A program made the position numbers and the translations under genes. Below, one piece after another: positions 43,188 to 52,104 of a stretch of DNA of 64,000 nt (within the stretch, counting starts at the first letter, position 1; the number at the start of each line of letters is the position of its first letter). The notes beneath the pieces are model-generated. The model saw only the letters and a list, made by a program, of their open reading frames with translations. It had not been told where the DNA came from and did not search any database. The stretch covers positions 1-64,000 of the forward strand of contig NZ_JALEGS010000013.1 of NCBI RefSeq assembly GCF_022763345.1, given 5' to 3'. Origin of the DNA: Phaeodactylibacter sp. GTDB lineage: Bacteria; Bacteroidota; Bacteroidia; Chitinophagales; Saprospiraceae.

Positions 43188-45614
43188 ATGAAACATTTTT
43201 TGTGGGTTTTCACCCTTTTGCTACTCTCTGAAAGCCTTTTGGCACAAGCCCCATCGGGCTACCAAATGCCTCCTAAGGCTATCGCCGATCTTGCCAACGC
43301 TCCCCTGCCGCCTGCCCTGCGCATCAACAGCAGCCGGGAGTGGATGATGCTCATGGAGCGCCCCGGCTACCCTTCCATTGAGGAACTGGCACAACCGGAA
43401 CTGCGCCTGGCGGGCCTGCGCATGAATCCCCGGACCAACGGGAGCAGCCGGAGTTACAGCTACTCCAGCCTTACCCTGAAACATATGGATAGCGGAAGAA
43501 CCTTCAGCGTTTCCGGATTGCCGGATGCTGCACAGATTGAAAATCTGAGCTGGTCACCCGATGGCAAGCGGTTTGCCTTCACCATTACCACTCAGAAAGG
43601 CATTGCGCTTTGGACAGGCACCGTAGCGGGGAAGTCAGCCAGCGCCCTTACCGATGACCGCGTAAACGATGCCATGGGCGGCACGCCTTACGACTGGATT
43701 GGCAGTGATCAAATCCTGGTCAAAATGGTGCCCAAAGACCGGGGCGACCGCCCGGAGGAAATCTTGGTGCCCGCCGGGCCAGTCATTCAGGAGTCTGCCG
43801 GGCAGAAAACCACCCTCCGGACGTATCAGGACCTCTTAGAGAATCCCTACGATGAGGATCTGTTTGAATACTACACCACTTCCGAGCTGGTGATGCATGA
43901 TCTGGAGAAAGGCACCTCAAAGCCTTTTGCGAAAGCAGGAATGATAGCCGGTGCCAGCCCCTCGCCTAATGACCAGTATATTATGGTGGAGACCATCCAC
44001 CGACCTTTTTCCTACCTGGTACCTTATTATCGTTTCCCAACCACCACGGAGGTATACGACCTGGACGGAAACCTGGTCAAGCTAATCGATGAGCAGCCTT
44101 TGATCGAGCAGTTGCCTAAAGGTTTCGGGGCTGTACCGGAAGGCAAGCGCCGCATCAGCTGGCGGGACGATCAGCCGGCAACGCTGTACTGGGTGGAAGC
44201 CCAGGATGGTGGCGACCCGCAGCGGGAAGTGGACGTCCGGGACAAACTGTTTTACTGGTCAGCACCTTTTAAAGATGGGGAAGTGAAGGCGGGGCTGGAC
44301 TTTGAGCTTCGCTTTAGCGGCATCGTTTGGGGCAACGCTTCCACTGCTATTGCCTATGAATACTGGTGGGCGACCCGCAATATTAAAACGAGCCTGTTTA
44401 CACCGGGAAAACCGGATAGCAAAAAGGTACTGTTTGATCGTTCCTATCAGGACCGCTACAGCGACCCCGGCAGCTTTGAAACGACCTATAATGAGTTTGG
44501 CGAACAAGTACTGCTGATGGCAGATGGCGGGCGCACCCTCTTCCTCACCGGGCAGGGCGCTTCACCGGAAGGGAACCGGCCTTTTGTCCGCACTTTTGAC
44601 CTGAAAACACAGGAAACCAGGGAACTCTGGCGCTCGGAAGCCCCCTATTACGAATCCCCTGCTTTCATTTTGGATGCAAAAAAAGGAATGCTCGTGACCC
44701 GCCGGGAATCACCGGACGATCCGCCCAACTACTATATCCGCAACTGGAAGACCGGCGACCTTGATGCCATCACGGACTTTCCGCACCCCTACCCGGCCCT
44801 GGCAGGTATCGAAAAGGAAGTCGTACAGTACCAACGAAAGGATGGGCTCGACCTGCAGGGCGATCTGTATTTGCCAAAAGGCTACAATCCGGAAACAGAT
44901 GGCCCGCTGCCTGTGATCATGTGGGCCTACCCTCGGGAATTCAAAAGCAAGGGAGATGCCGGTCAGGTACAAGGCTCGCCTTACGAGTTTGTGCGCCTGT
45001 ACTGGGGGTCACCTCTCTACTGGCTCACGCAAGGCTATGCGGTATTCGATCAGGTGGCCATGCCTATTGTTGGAGAGGAAGATGAGGAACCCAACGACTA
45101 CTTCCGGGAGCAGCTGGTGGGCAATGCCGAAGCTGCTATAGACGTGCTGGCAGAGCGGGGCATTGCCGACCGCAACCGCATCGCCGTGGGCGGACACTCC
45201 TACGGCGCCTTTATGACGGCTAATCTGCTGGCTCACTCAGACCTCTTCGCAGCGGGCATTGCACGCAGCGGGGCTTACAACCGGACCCTGACCCCCTTTG
45301 GCTTCCAAAGCGAGGAACGGACGTACTGGGATGCACCGGAGGTCTACTACACCATGTCGCCCTTCATGCATGCCGACAAAGTCAACGAGCCACTCCTGAT
45401 GATTCATGGAGAGGCAGACAACAACAGTGGGACCTTCCCGCTGCAAAGCGAACGCATGTATCAGGCCATCAACGGCTTGGGCGGCAAAGCCCGGTTGGTC
45501 ATGCTGCCCCACGAAAGCCATGGCTACCGCGCCAAAGAATCCATCATGCATATGCTGTACGAGCAGGATGCCTGGCTGGAGAAGTATGTGAAAAACCGGG
45601 AGGTGAAGCCTTAG
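43188..45614 (+). CDS. S9-family peptidase (glutamyl endopeptidase-like prolyl oligopeptidase)
   Basis: An 808-residue secreted serine peptidase: signal peptide (MKHFLWVFTLLLLSESLLAQ), N-terminal beta-propeller (about 80-540; WSPDGKRFAFT repeats) and C-terminal alpha/beta hydrolase with Ser in GGHSYGAFMTAN, Asp in HGEADNNSG and His in HESHGYR. The propeller and the catalytic motifs resemble the S9D glutamyl endopeptidases of chloroplasts and bacteria. It is probably periplasmic and degrades peptides. A terminator follows. Confidence 0.9.
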   Translation: MKHFLWVFTLLLLSESLLAQAPSGYQMPPKAIADLANAPLPPALRINSSREWMMLMERPGYPSIEELAQPELRLAGLRMNPRTNGSSRSYSYSSLTLKHMDSGRTFSVSGLPDAAQIENLSWSPDGKRFAFTITTQKGIALWTGTVAGKSASALTDDRVNDAMGGTPYDWIGSDQILVKMVPKDRGDRPEEILVPAGPVIQESAGQKTTLRTYQDLLENPYDEDLFEYYTTSELVMHDLEKGTSKPFAKAGMIAGASPSPNDQYIMVETIHRPFSYLVPYYRFPTTTEVYDLDGNLVKLIDEQPLIEQLPKGFGAVPEGKRRISWRDDQPATLYWVEAQDGGDPQREVDVRDKLFYWSAPFKDGEVKAGLDFELRFSGIVWGNASTAIAYEYWWATRNIKTSLFTPGKPDSKKVLFDRSYQDRYSDPGSFETTYNEFGEQVLLMADGGRTLFLTGQGASPEGNRPFVRTFDLKTQETRELWRSEAPYYESPAFILDAKKGMLVTRRESPDDPPNYYIRNWKTGDLDAITDFPHPYPALAGIEKEVVQYQRKDGLDLQGDLYLPKGYNPETDGPLPVIMWAYPREFKSKGDAGQVQGSPYEFVRLYWGSPLYWLTQGYAVFDQVAMPIVGEEDEEPNDYFREQLVGNAEAAIDVLAERGIADRNRIAVGGHSYGAFMTANLLAHSDLFAAGIARSGAYNRTLTPFGFQSEERTYWDAPEVYYTMSPFMHADKVNEPLLMIHGEADNNSGTFPLQSERMYQAINGLGGKARLVMLPHESHGYRAKESIMHMLYEQDAWLEKYVKNREVKP

Positions 45615-45655
45615 AAGATTTGCTGCAAACGGACTCCTGGATCCGTGCTTTTCCG

Positions 45656-45702
45656 GAAGCCCCTGCTCAACTGCGATGCCGCAGGAGCGGGGGCTTCTTG
45701 TT
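45656..45702 (+). terminator. Terminator after the S9 peptidase gene
   Basis: GAAGCCCCTGCTC (45656-45668) pairs with GAGCGGGGGCTTC (45685-45697) with one mismatch, followed by a T-rich stretch. Confidence 0.7.
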
Positions 45703-45788
45703 TGCCATTTGGCTTTCTAACAAAATTGTAAGCGCTGCGCTCCAAAACCAAAATGCGCTACCCAACCTTATTACTTCCAAAAAACAAC

Positions 45789-46487
45789 ATGCGGCTTTTT
45801 CTATTTATGCTGTTGCTGTTTAGCAGCAGTTACGCTTATGGACAACAAACAATTCAGGACAACATGAAACTGATCTATGTGTACGACGCCCTCTGCGGAT
45901 GGTGCTACGGCTTTTCTCTGGTCATTACTGAGTTCCACCAAAACCATGAGGAGGAGCTGGATTTTGAAGTCCTCTCCGGAGGAATGATAACAGGTAGCCG
46001 GATTGGCCCTATCGGCGAGGTGGCCGGTTACATCAGCAAGGCATACAAAGATGTGGAACGCGCCACCGGCGTAACTTTTGGCCAAAGCTTTCTGGAAGAT
46101 ATCCTGGAGGAAGGGTCTGCCGTTTTCACGTCCATTCCGCCTGCGATAGCGCTTACAGTCTTCAAGCAACATCAGCCCGGGCAGGCTGTTGCCTTTGCAG
46201 CCCGCCTCCAAAAAGCCATTTATTATGATGGAATCGAACCGGTTGATTATGAAGCTTACGGGGAGTTGGCTGCTGAATTTGGGCTGGAGCCCAGCTCATT
46301 TGTTGCGGAGATGAAACAAAATGAAAACCTGCAGCGCGCCCGGGAAGAATTTCAGCGTGCTTCTGGTTTCGGGGTCACGGGCTTCCCAACGGTCCTGCTT
46401 CAGCACAACGGACAAACCACTGTACTCGCCCGGGGCTATATGCCGCTTCCCAGGTTGGAAGCCGCCTATCAGCAAGCGATAGAATAA
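45789..46487 (+). CDS. Secreted DsbA-family (FrnE-like) thioredoxin-fold protein
   Basis: A 232-residue protein with signal peptide (MRLFLFMLLLFSSSYAYG) and a DsbA/2-hydroxychromene isomerase-like fold. The active site CGWC lies in YDALCGWCYG (about residues 37-40), and the cis-proline loop is GFPTVLL near the C-terminus. This combination suggests thiol-disulfide exchange in the periplasm. The ATG at 45789 is chosen because it gives the signal peptide; the longer frame begins 12 codons earlier. Confidence 0.85.
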   Translation: MRLFLFMLLLFSSSYAYGQQTIQDNMKLIYVYDALCGWCYGFSLVITEFHQNHEEELDFEVLSGGMITGSRIGPIGEVAGYISKAYKDVERATGVTFGQSFLEDILEEGSAVFTSIPPAIALTVFKQHQPGQAVAFAARLQKAIYYDGIEPVDYEAYGELAAEFGLEPSSFVAEMKQNENLQRAREEFQRASGFGVTGFPTVLLQHNGQTTVLARGYMPLPRLEAAYQQAIE

Positions 46488-46567
46488 GCGTTACAAGGCA
46501 CGACCAGCAGGCATGCCCGAAAGGGCATGAGATGCGGCAATGGGGAAACTGCTCTTGCCAGAAAGCC

Positions 46568-47815
46568 TTACTGCCGCATCGCCTCCACCGGATCCATACG
46601 GGAAGCCTGTATAGCAGGGATCAGCCCTGAAGCAACACCGACCAGCACGGAGACCACCACGCCCAACACCATATTCCCAAAGGACAGGTACATATCAAAG
46701 TCGATAATATTGGAGAGCATCGTGATGATGGCGTAAATCAGCCCGAGTCCGGCCAGCCCGCCGATAAAGCAAAGGACCACGGACTCGATCAGGAATTCCA
46801 GCAGGATGACGATGCGTTTGGCGCCCAGGGCTTTTTTGACCCCTATCAGGTTGGTGCGCTCCTTGACGGAAACGAACATGATATTGGCTACACTGACGAT
46901 GCCCACAAGCATGGCAAACAGGCCGATCACTATGCCCACCAGGTTGAGAATGCCGAAGAAGCTATCGAAGACACTGGAAATCATGGACAACTCGTTGAGC
47001 GCAAAGTCATCATCCGCACGGGGTGGCAGGCGGTGGTGGGCTCTGAGAATGCCTCTGATTTCGTCCTTCATTTGCTGCATGCTGACGCCTTCTGCTGCTT
47101 TGGCATTTACGGAAGTGTCGAAAATCTGCCGGGCTTTCAGGTTGGCCAGCCCACGGGCGTTGTTGTAGGAAACGAGCAGGCAGTCATCAAAGTCGAGTGG
47201 ATTTAGCAGGGCATCTCCTGATTTTTCAATCACACCGATGACTTCATACTTACGCCCCATCATTTTGATGGTCCGCCCAATCGGGTCAATCTCGCCAAAG
47301 AGCTCCTCTGCTACTACTGCCCCTATGACCATTTTGTTGCTGCCGTAATGGTATTCGGCCGGAGAAAAGTAACGCCCTTTTTCGAAGTCAATTTGAAACA
47401 TCTCCACAAACTCCAGGGAGGAGCCAATCAGGACGGCATTTTCAACTGTATTGGACTTAAACCTTACGCTTTTATAGCCAATCACCACATGGAAGGAAGC
47501 CAGGTCAACGGTTTTCGCTTTTTCGTTGATCACCTCGTAATCAGCGTGGTCCGGGTTGGGGCGCTTGATGTAATGCCACCAGGCACCGCTGACATCCGCC
47601 CAGGGCCACTTCTTCACGTACACTACATCGCTGCCCAGTTTGTCGAGGCTGCCCCGGATGTTGTCTTCCAGCGAATCCACTGCCGACAGTACGCCGATAA
47701 TGCAAAAGATGCCGATGGAAATGCCTAGCAGGGAGAGGAGGCTCCGCAGGCGGTTGGAATAGAGCTGTTGCCAGGCTTGGGCAATGGCTTCGTAGATGAT
47801 GCGCAGTACAATCAT
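46568..47815 (-). CDS. MacB/FtsX-family ABC transporter permease
   Basis: A 415-residue permease with the MacB layout: N-terminal transmembrane helix (LLSLLGISIGIFCIIGVLSA, about 28-47), a large periplasmic MacB_PCD domain (about 50-275), and three C-terminal helices (about 285-405; ILNLVGIVIGLFAMLVGIVSV). The partner ATPase is not next to it; the adjacent genes are an arrestin-like protein and a small hypothetical protein. It may pair with an ATPase encoded elsewhere. Substrate unknown. Confidence 0.88.
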   Translation of the reverse strand: MIVLRIIYEAIAQAWQQLYSNRLRSLLSLLGISIGIFCIIGVLSAVDSLEDNIRGSLDKLGSDVVYVKKWPWADVSGAWWHYIKRPNPDHADYEVINEKAKTVDLASFHVVIGYKSVRFKSNTVENAVLIGSSLEFVEMFQIDFEKGRYFSPAEYHYGSNKMVIGAVVAEELFGEIDPIGRTIKMMGRKYEVIGVIEKSGDALLNPLDFDDCLLVSYNNARGLANLKARQIFDTSVNAKAAEGVSMQQMKDEIRGILRAHHRLPPRADDDFALNELSMISSVFDSFFGILNLVGIVIGLFAMLVGIVSVANIMFVSVKERTNLIGVKKALGAKRIVILLEFLIESVVLCFIGGLAGLGLIYAIITMLSNIIDFDMYLSFGNMVLGVVVSVLVGVASGLIPAIQASRMDPVEAMRQ

Positions 47816-47824
47816 GGTGATGGC

Positions 47825-48292
47825 TTATCCTTTTATGGCGATGGCTTTTTTGTCAAAGGGGTTCAGCGCAACGCCTTCCACCTCTGCTTCGGCTTCCACG
47901 CGGAACTCAGAACCCACCGCATTGATGGCTTTGGCGGCTTTCGCTAACCCGCTGAACAACAAATTGCGCTTGCCAAAATCATCGATGCCCGAGGGGACGA
48001 GTTCAAAGGGCAGCTCAAACGGCAATTCGCGCACCTCACCGGGCAGCACTTCCAGCCGGTGGTCCAGCTGTACCTGCCCCAACTCGTATTCATCCACCAG
48101 CTTTTCCTTGCCACGCCCGCGGCTGTACCGCTCAATGAGGATGATACGGATGCGGCGGACAACCTGTGGGTTTAAGGATTGCAGGCGAACACGCCCCTGA
48201 AGCACACGGTCAGTCCCTTCCATTGTTTCAGGAAGGACCAGCTCCAGTTTGACGCCTTCAATACCCAACCATTTTTTGACTCGTCCGATCAT
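47825..48292 (-). CDS. Arrestin-like protein (Spo0M-like)
   Basis: A 155-residue protein with a beta-sandwich pattern of the Spo0M/arrestin-like type: VKKWLGIEGVKLELVLPE, LEVLPGEVRELPFELPFELVPSG. Such proteins are little understood but occur as cytosolic envelope-stress-linked proteins. It lies 9 bases before the ABC permease and may be cotranscribed. The ATG at 48292 is chosen over 48304 on family start grounds. Confidence 0.7.
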   Translation of the reverse strand: MIGRVKKWLGIEGVKLELVLPETMEGTDRVLQGRVRLQSLNPQVVRRIRIILIERYSRGRGKEKLVDEYELGQVQLDHRLEVLPGEVRELPFELPFELVPSGIDDFGKRNLLFSGLAKAAKAINAVGSEFRVEAEAEVEGVALNPFDKKAIAIKG

Positions 48293-48380
48293 GGTGTATT
48301 GCAAATCTGTTGTTTCGCATCAGCCAAGGTAGACTACCCCAGTCAAAGCGCCATGCTTTTTCTATCAAGGCAGGTGGAAA

Positions 48381-48860
48381 TTATACCAATCGCGCGTGCC
48401 AGCTTTCACTTAGCGGCTTTAGCCAGCCTGCATCGAAAGCCGCCTTGGATTCAACCAGGGTATCAAAAACCAGGGTATGGTCATTGATTTGCCCTTCGGC
48501 ATACCGGCGGGCAAACTCCTCCCGGCTGACGGTGTGCACGGCATCGCCATCCTGATAACTGAAATACATGCGGTCGAATAAATCCACCCCGTATTCCGCC
48601 TGCAGTTTCTTCAGAAAATGTACGGAGGAATCAATGGAGCAGCCACTGGCATCAGCCTGGCTTTCATCCACCATCAGGATCACAAACCGGTCGTGCAGCA
48701 CATCGGCATCCGCCCTGAGCTGACGGTTGTGGCTCACCCATTGGCGGGCAAAGGCTTGCAGGTTTGATCTGATCTCCGGCACCGCGTCCGCCGGGAATGG
48801 CTTATTGGCCTGGTATACCCAGAGGCGGGTGGTATTGGAAAGGGTATCGGGAAGTGTCAT
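48381..48860 (-). CDS. Conserved Bacteroidota hypothetical protein
   Basis: A 159-residue protein of a family conserved in Bacteroidota, with LWVYQANKPFPADAVPEIRSNL, VILMVDESQADASGCSIDSSV and FDRMYFSYQDGD. The family is often labelled an ABC transporter ATPase, but no Walker motifs are visible, so that label is not supported here. Function unknown. It is the first gene of a three-gene minus-strand group with the Spo0M-like and permease genes. Confidence 0.75.
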   Translation of the reverse strand: MTLPDTLSNTTRLWVYQANKPFPADAVPEIRSNLQAFARQWVSHNRQLRADADVLHDRFVILMVDESQADASGCSIDSSVHFLKKLQAEYGVDLFDRMYFSYQDGDAVHTVSREEFARRYAEGQINDHTLVFDTLVESKAAFDAGWLKPLSESWHARLV

Positions 48861-48961
48861 TTTGCTTCAATTTTACCTCAAACATAATTAATGTGCGTCA
48901 ATAATTAGGTATACAACTGAGGTGGGGCAGTTGGTTCATTTTCGTACCTTTAGAAAAAAGC

Positions 48962-49966
48962 ATGAACGAAAAAATCAAAGCGCTCAGCGCTCCGGTTGGC
49001 ACCACCCTTGACCGCTGGATTGACCTCAATCAGGATCAGTTCCCCTACGCTACCGGTGAGCTGTCCAGGCTGCTTCGGGATATCGGCCTTGCAGCAAAAA
49101 TCCTGGGCCGGGAAATCAACCGGGCCGGCCTGGGCGACATTACCGGCATGGCGGGCTCCGAAAATGTGCAGGGCGAAGACCAGAAAATGCTGGATATCGT
49201 CGGGCATATCCGCTTTGTCAGGGCGCTGAAAATGGGCGGGCAGGTCTGCTGTATCGTTTCTGAGGAAAAGAAAGAACTGGTACTGACCGGGAAGAATGAT
49301 GCCAAATACGTCATCGCGATGGACCCGTTGGATGGTTCTTCCAACATCGAGGTGAATGTCCCAATTGGGACCGTCTTTGGTATTTACCGACGGAAGACAG
49401 AGATCGGCACGCCACCAGAGGTGGCTAAAGATGCCCTGCAAAAGGGTGCAGAGCAGATTGCCGGAGGCTACGTCCTGTTCGGTTCGAGCACGATGCTGGT
49501 GTACACCACTGGCTATGGGGTCAACGGTTTCACCTACGATCCCTCTCTGGGTGAATTCTACCTGTCTCATCCGAAAATGCGCTTCCCGGCCGAAGGCAAT
49601 ATCTACTCGATCAACGAGAGCCATTATTTCAAATACGGGGAAGCGGTGCAGCACTACCTCAACCACTGCAAACGCGAAGGCTATACCGCCCGCTACATTG
49701 GCTCCCTGGTGGCCGACTTCCACCGCAGCCTGATCAAGGGCGGCATCTACCTCTACCCTGCTACGCCCGGTGTGTACCCGGAAGGCAAGCTTCGGCTGCT
49801 TTATGAGTGCAATCCGCTGGCGTTCATCGCCGAACAGGCTGGCGGGCTCGCCTACGGTAACGGTCAGCGCATTATGGAGATTGCTCCGGTGGATATGCAT
49901 CAGCGTGTTCCGCTAATCATTGGCTCGGAGCGGATGGTGGAGGAGGCGATGCGTTTTTTAAAGTGA
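48962..49966 (+). CDS. fbp: Fructose-1,6-bisphosphatase class I
   Basis: A 334-residue class I FBPase that dephosphorylates fructose-1,6-bisphosphate in gluconeogenesis. MDPLDGSSNIEVNVPIGTVF (metal-binding DPLDGS) and YPEGKLRLLYECNPLAF match the family exactly. The AMP-binding N-terminal helix is present. Full length. A TACCTTTAG segment near 48948 is a weak promoter match. Downstream lies an AT-rich toxin-antitoxin island. Confidence 0.96.
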   Translation: MNEKIKALSAPVGTTLDRWIDLNQDQFPYATGELSRLLRDIGLAAKILGREINRAGLGDITGMAGSENVQGEDQKMLDIVGHIRFVRALKMGGQVCCIVSEEKKELVLTGKNDAKYVIAMDPLDGSSNIEVNVPIGTVFGIYRRKTEIGTPPEVAKDALQKGAEQIAGGYVLFGSSTMLVYTTGYGVNGFTYDPSLGEFYLSHPKMRFPAEGNIYSINESHYFKYGEAVQHYLNHCKREGYTARYIGSLVADFHRSLIKGGIYLYPATPGVYPEGKLRLLYECNPLAFIAEQAGGLAYGNGQRIMEIAPVDMHQRVPLIIGSERMVEEAMRFLK

Positions 49967-50105
49967 GGTTGTGTTAGATGATTTTTCTTATTTTAGGGGA
50001 AATATTCGTGCCTCAGTTCACTGTGCTGTTTAGCGAATGGAACTCTATCCTTTCATGAATTTGTTATCGTACAGATTAAAGTATTTAAGCTAAAAAAAAT
50101 GCCTC

Positions 50106-50402
50106 ATGACTATAGATCTAAGAGACAAAAAGTACCGGTTGATTGAGTACATCATGGCTATCGAGGACAAACAGACACTGGATAAAGTCGAGTATGCCAT
50201 AAATAAGGCGTCAGATCAGAACTTCAAAAAACAGAAGGAACTTGAATCTGCTGTACGTTCAATACGCACTCAAGTTACTTTAGCAGATATTGATCAGGAA
50301 CAGCCATACGAGCCTTTGAATTATGCGGCCTTTAAACAGTTGGCAGATCAAATTGGTATTGAAGGTGATATTGACGAGTTGTTAGCAGACATTGCTGATT
50401 AA
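50106..50402 (+). CDS. Orphan antitoxin-like protein
   Basis: A 98-residue, helical, charged protein beginning MTIDLRDKKYRLIEYIMAIEDKQTLDKV, a pattern resembling small addiction-module antitoxins of the ParE/RelE-partner type. No toxin gene is next to it; the next gene is a MazE-type antitoxin 128 bases downstream. It is strongly AT-rich compared with the flanking fbp gene. The antitoxin assignment rests on pattern only and is uncertain. Confidence 0.45.
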   Translation: MTIDLRDKKYRLIEYIMAIEDKQTLDKVEYAINKASDQNFKKQKELESAVRSIRTQVTLADIDQEQPYEPLNYAAFKQLADQIGIEGDIDELLADIAD

Positions 50403-50490
50403 TGTTGCCCCTATGAAGTAGAGCGTGGATAGCCGTTCCACACAGGTAAAAAAAGGGAATGAAACTTGGATTCGAGTAAAAAAGAAGACA

Positions 50491-50508
50491 ACTTTGTAAA
50501 TACAAAGT
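50491..50508. promoter_or_regulatory. Perfect palindrome upstream of mazE, probable autoregulatory operator
   Basis: ACTTTGTA-AA-TACAAAGT is a perfect 8-base inverted repeat with a two-base centre, 22 bases before the mazE ATG. MazE-family antitoxins bind such palindromes to repress their own operon, so this is a likely operator. Confidence 0.6.
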
Positions 50509-50530
50509 GATTACAATTAAATCGTAGTTT

Positions 50531-50770
50531 ATGGAAATCTCAATCATTCAAATCGGAAATTCCAAAGGGATTAGACTTGCAAAAACTATCTTAGAGAGAT
50601 ATGATATCACGGATAAGGTTGAGTTGATTTTCAAAGAAGGGTTTTTGATTTTGAAACCTGTCAAAAAGCCCCGGGATGGATGGGACGAAGCCTTCAAAAA
50701 AATGGCAGAGAGAGGAGACGATGAATTATTGATTGATGATGTTTTTGAAGATGAAAACTGGGAGCTATGA
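50531..50770 (+). CDS. mazE: MazE-type (AbrB-fold) antitoxin
   Basis: A 79-residue antitoxin with an N-terminal SpoVT/AbrB swapped-hairpin DNA-binding domain (MEISIIQIGNSKGIRLAKTIL, VELIFKEGFLILKPV) and an acidic tail that would cover the toxin. The tail is rich in Asp/Glu (DDELLIDDVFEDENW). Its stop overlaps the mazF start by 4 bases. AT-rich. Confidence 0.85.
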   Translation: MEISIIQIGNSKGIRLAKTILERYDITDKVELIFKEGFLILKPVKKPRDGWDEAFKKMAERGDDELLIDDVFEDENWEL

Positions 50771-51090
50771 AAATATCGCAATATGAAATAGTCATAGTGA
50801 ATTTAGATCCCACAATTGGTAGTGAGATTAAGAAAACCAGACCTTGTGTAGTCGTTTCACCGAATGAAATAAACGATTATTTAAGGACCATAATCATTGC
50901 TCCGATTACTTCAAAATCTAAAAATTATCCAACAAGGATTGAAATAAAAGTGAAAGGGAAGAAAAATTGGGTGGTCATTGAACAGATCAGGACAATAGAT
51001 AAAAGACGAGTGTATAAAAAGGTCGGAAATTTGACGGATGCTGAGATTTCAGAAGTAAAAGAGGTGATTAAAGAAACATTTGTTGATTAA
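50767..51090 (+). CDS. mazF: MazF/PemK-type toxin
   Basis: A 107-residue endoribonuclease-type toxin with the PemK/MazF barrel: QYEIVIVNLDPTIGSEIKKTRPCVVVSPNEIN (conserved RPxxVVS), then TIIIAPITSK and VVIEQIRTIDKRR. The family cuts mRNA at specific sites. It overlaps mazE by 4 bases, the typical arrangement. The conserved Arg (KTRPC), Thr and Ser residues appear intact, so it may be active. Confidence 0.88.
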   Translation: MKISQYEIVIVNLDPTIGSEIKKTRPCVVVSPNEINDYLRTIIIAPITSKSKNYPTRIEIKVKGKKNWVVIEQIRTIDKRRVYKKVGNLTDAEISEVKEVIKETFVD

Positions 51091-51284
51091 AAAAGACGCC
51101 TTTGCAGAACAAAGTGTATGCGCTCGCTCCCGTTGCTTAAACGCCCAAACCTTGCACACAAAGACCGTTAGAGCTCAACCTCCGGTGTTTTCAGAAATGA
51201 GTGATATAGATGCGGAACAACCTAGCATTTCGGCTTTCGTGGATGCGAATACTACTCAAAAGTACCACTGCCCGACCTCCTCCA
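51091..51284. other. Gap after mazF with no gene
   Basis: No reading frame with support. AAAAGACGCC near 51090 and a CCGTTAG at about 51166 were examined for attC-like structure; they do not form a convincing site. Composition is mixed. Confidence 0.4.
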
Positions 51285-52076
51285 TTACCCCTCCATATTA
51301 TTCAAAATCAACTCCGCCAAATCATAGACCATCACCTCTTCCTGCTTGTCTTTGGCTTTGATGCCATCGCCCATCATTGTCAGGCAGAAGGGGCAGTTGG
51401 CGGCTACGACTTTAGCACCGGTTTCCAGGGCTTCCTCGGCACGCTCGATGTTGATGCGCTTATTGCCGGGCTCGTCTTCCTTCCACATTTGGGCACCGCC
51501 GGCCCCACAGCATAGGCCGTTGGACTTGCAGCGCTTCATTTCGACCAGGTCGGCATCGAGGGTTTGCAGTACTTCGCGCGGGGCTTCGTATACGCCGTTC
51601 ACGCGGCCCAAATAGCAGGAATCGTGGTAGGTGATGCGCTTGCCTTTGAATTCACCGCCTTCTTTCATTTTGATGCGGCCTTCATTGATGAGCTCCTGCA
51701 GCAATTGCGTGTGGTGGACCACCTCGTAGTTGCCGCCCAAAGCCGGGTACTCGTTCTTGATGGTATTGAAACAGTGGGGGCAGGCCGTCACCATTTTCTT
51801 TACATTGTACATGTTGAGTACCTCAATATTTTGCAGGGCCTGCATCTGAAAAAGGAACTCATTGCCGGCGCGGCGGGCGGGGTCACCGGTGCAACTTTCT
51901 TCGTTGCCCAGAATGGCGAAATCAACGCCAACGGCATTCAGGATTTTACAAAAGGCCACGGTGACTTTCTGCGCGCGGCTGTCAAAGCTGCCGGCACAGC
52001 CTACCCAAAACAAAATTTCCGGCTCCCGGCCTTCTGCGGCCATTTCTGCCATCGTTGGTATGCGGAGATTACTCAT
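51285..52076 (-). CDS. CCG-domain (HdrB/HdrD-like) iron-sulfur protein
   Basis: A 263-residue protein with two cysteine-rich CCG domains. One holds FWVGCAGSFDSRAQK ... ESCTGDPARRAG ... TACPHCFNTIKNEY, the other YHDSCYLGRVNG ... NGLCCGAGGAQMW ... NCPFCLTMM. These bind special [4Fe-4S] clusters in heterodisulfide reductase-type and glycolate oxidase GlcF-type subunits. It lies 28 bases after its membrane partner, and the pair likely passes electrons to or from the quinone pool. Confidence 0.88.
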   Translation of the reverse strand: MSNLRIPTMAEMAAEGREPEILFWVGCAGSFDSRAQKVTVAFCKILNAVGVDFAILGNEESCTGDPARRAGNEFLFQMQALQNIEVLNMYNVKKMVTACPHCFNTIKNEYPALGGNYEVVHHTQLLQELINEGRIKMKEGGEFKGKRITYHDSCYLGRVNGVYEAPREVLQTLDADLVEMKRCKSNGLCCGAGGAQMWKEDEPGNKRINIERAEEALETGAKVVAANCPFCLTMMGDGIKAKDKQEEVMVYDLAELILNNMEG

Positions 52077-52104
52077 ATCTTATTTGCTTTTCTTTCTTGC
52101 TGAA

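Noticed and set aside
46512..46529. CATGCCC-GAAA-GGGCATG hairpin between convergent genes as a terminator
   Set aside because: Perfect stem but no T run and short; too weak to call as a terminator.
51091..51284. attC-like recombination site after mazF
   Set aside because: CCGTTAG and surrounding bases do not give the paired R and L boxes, and no integrase is present in the window.
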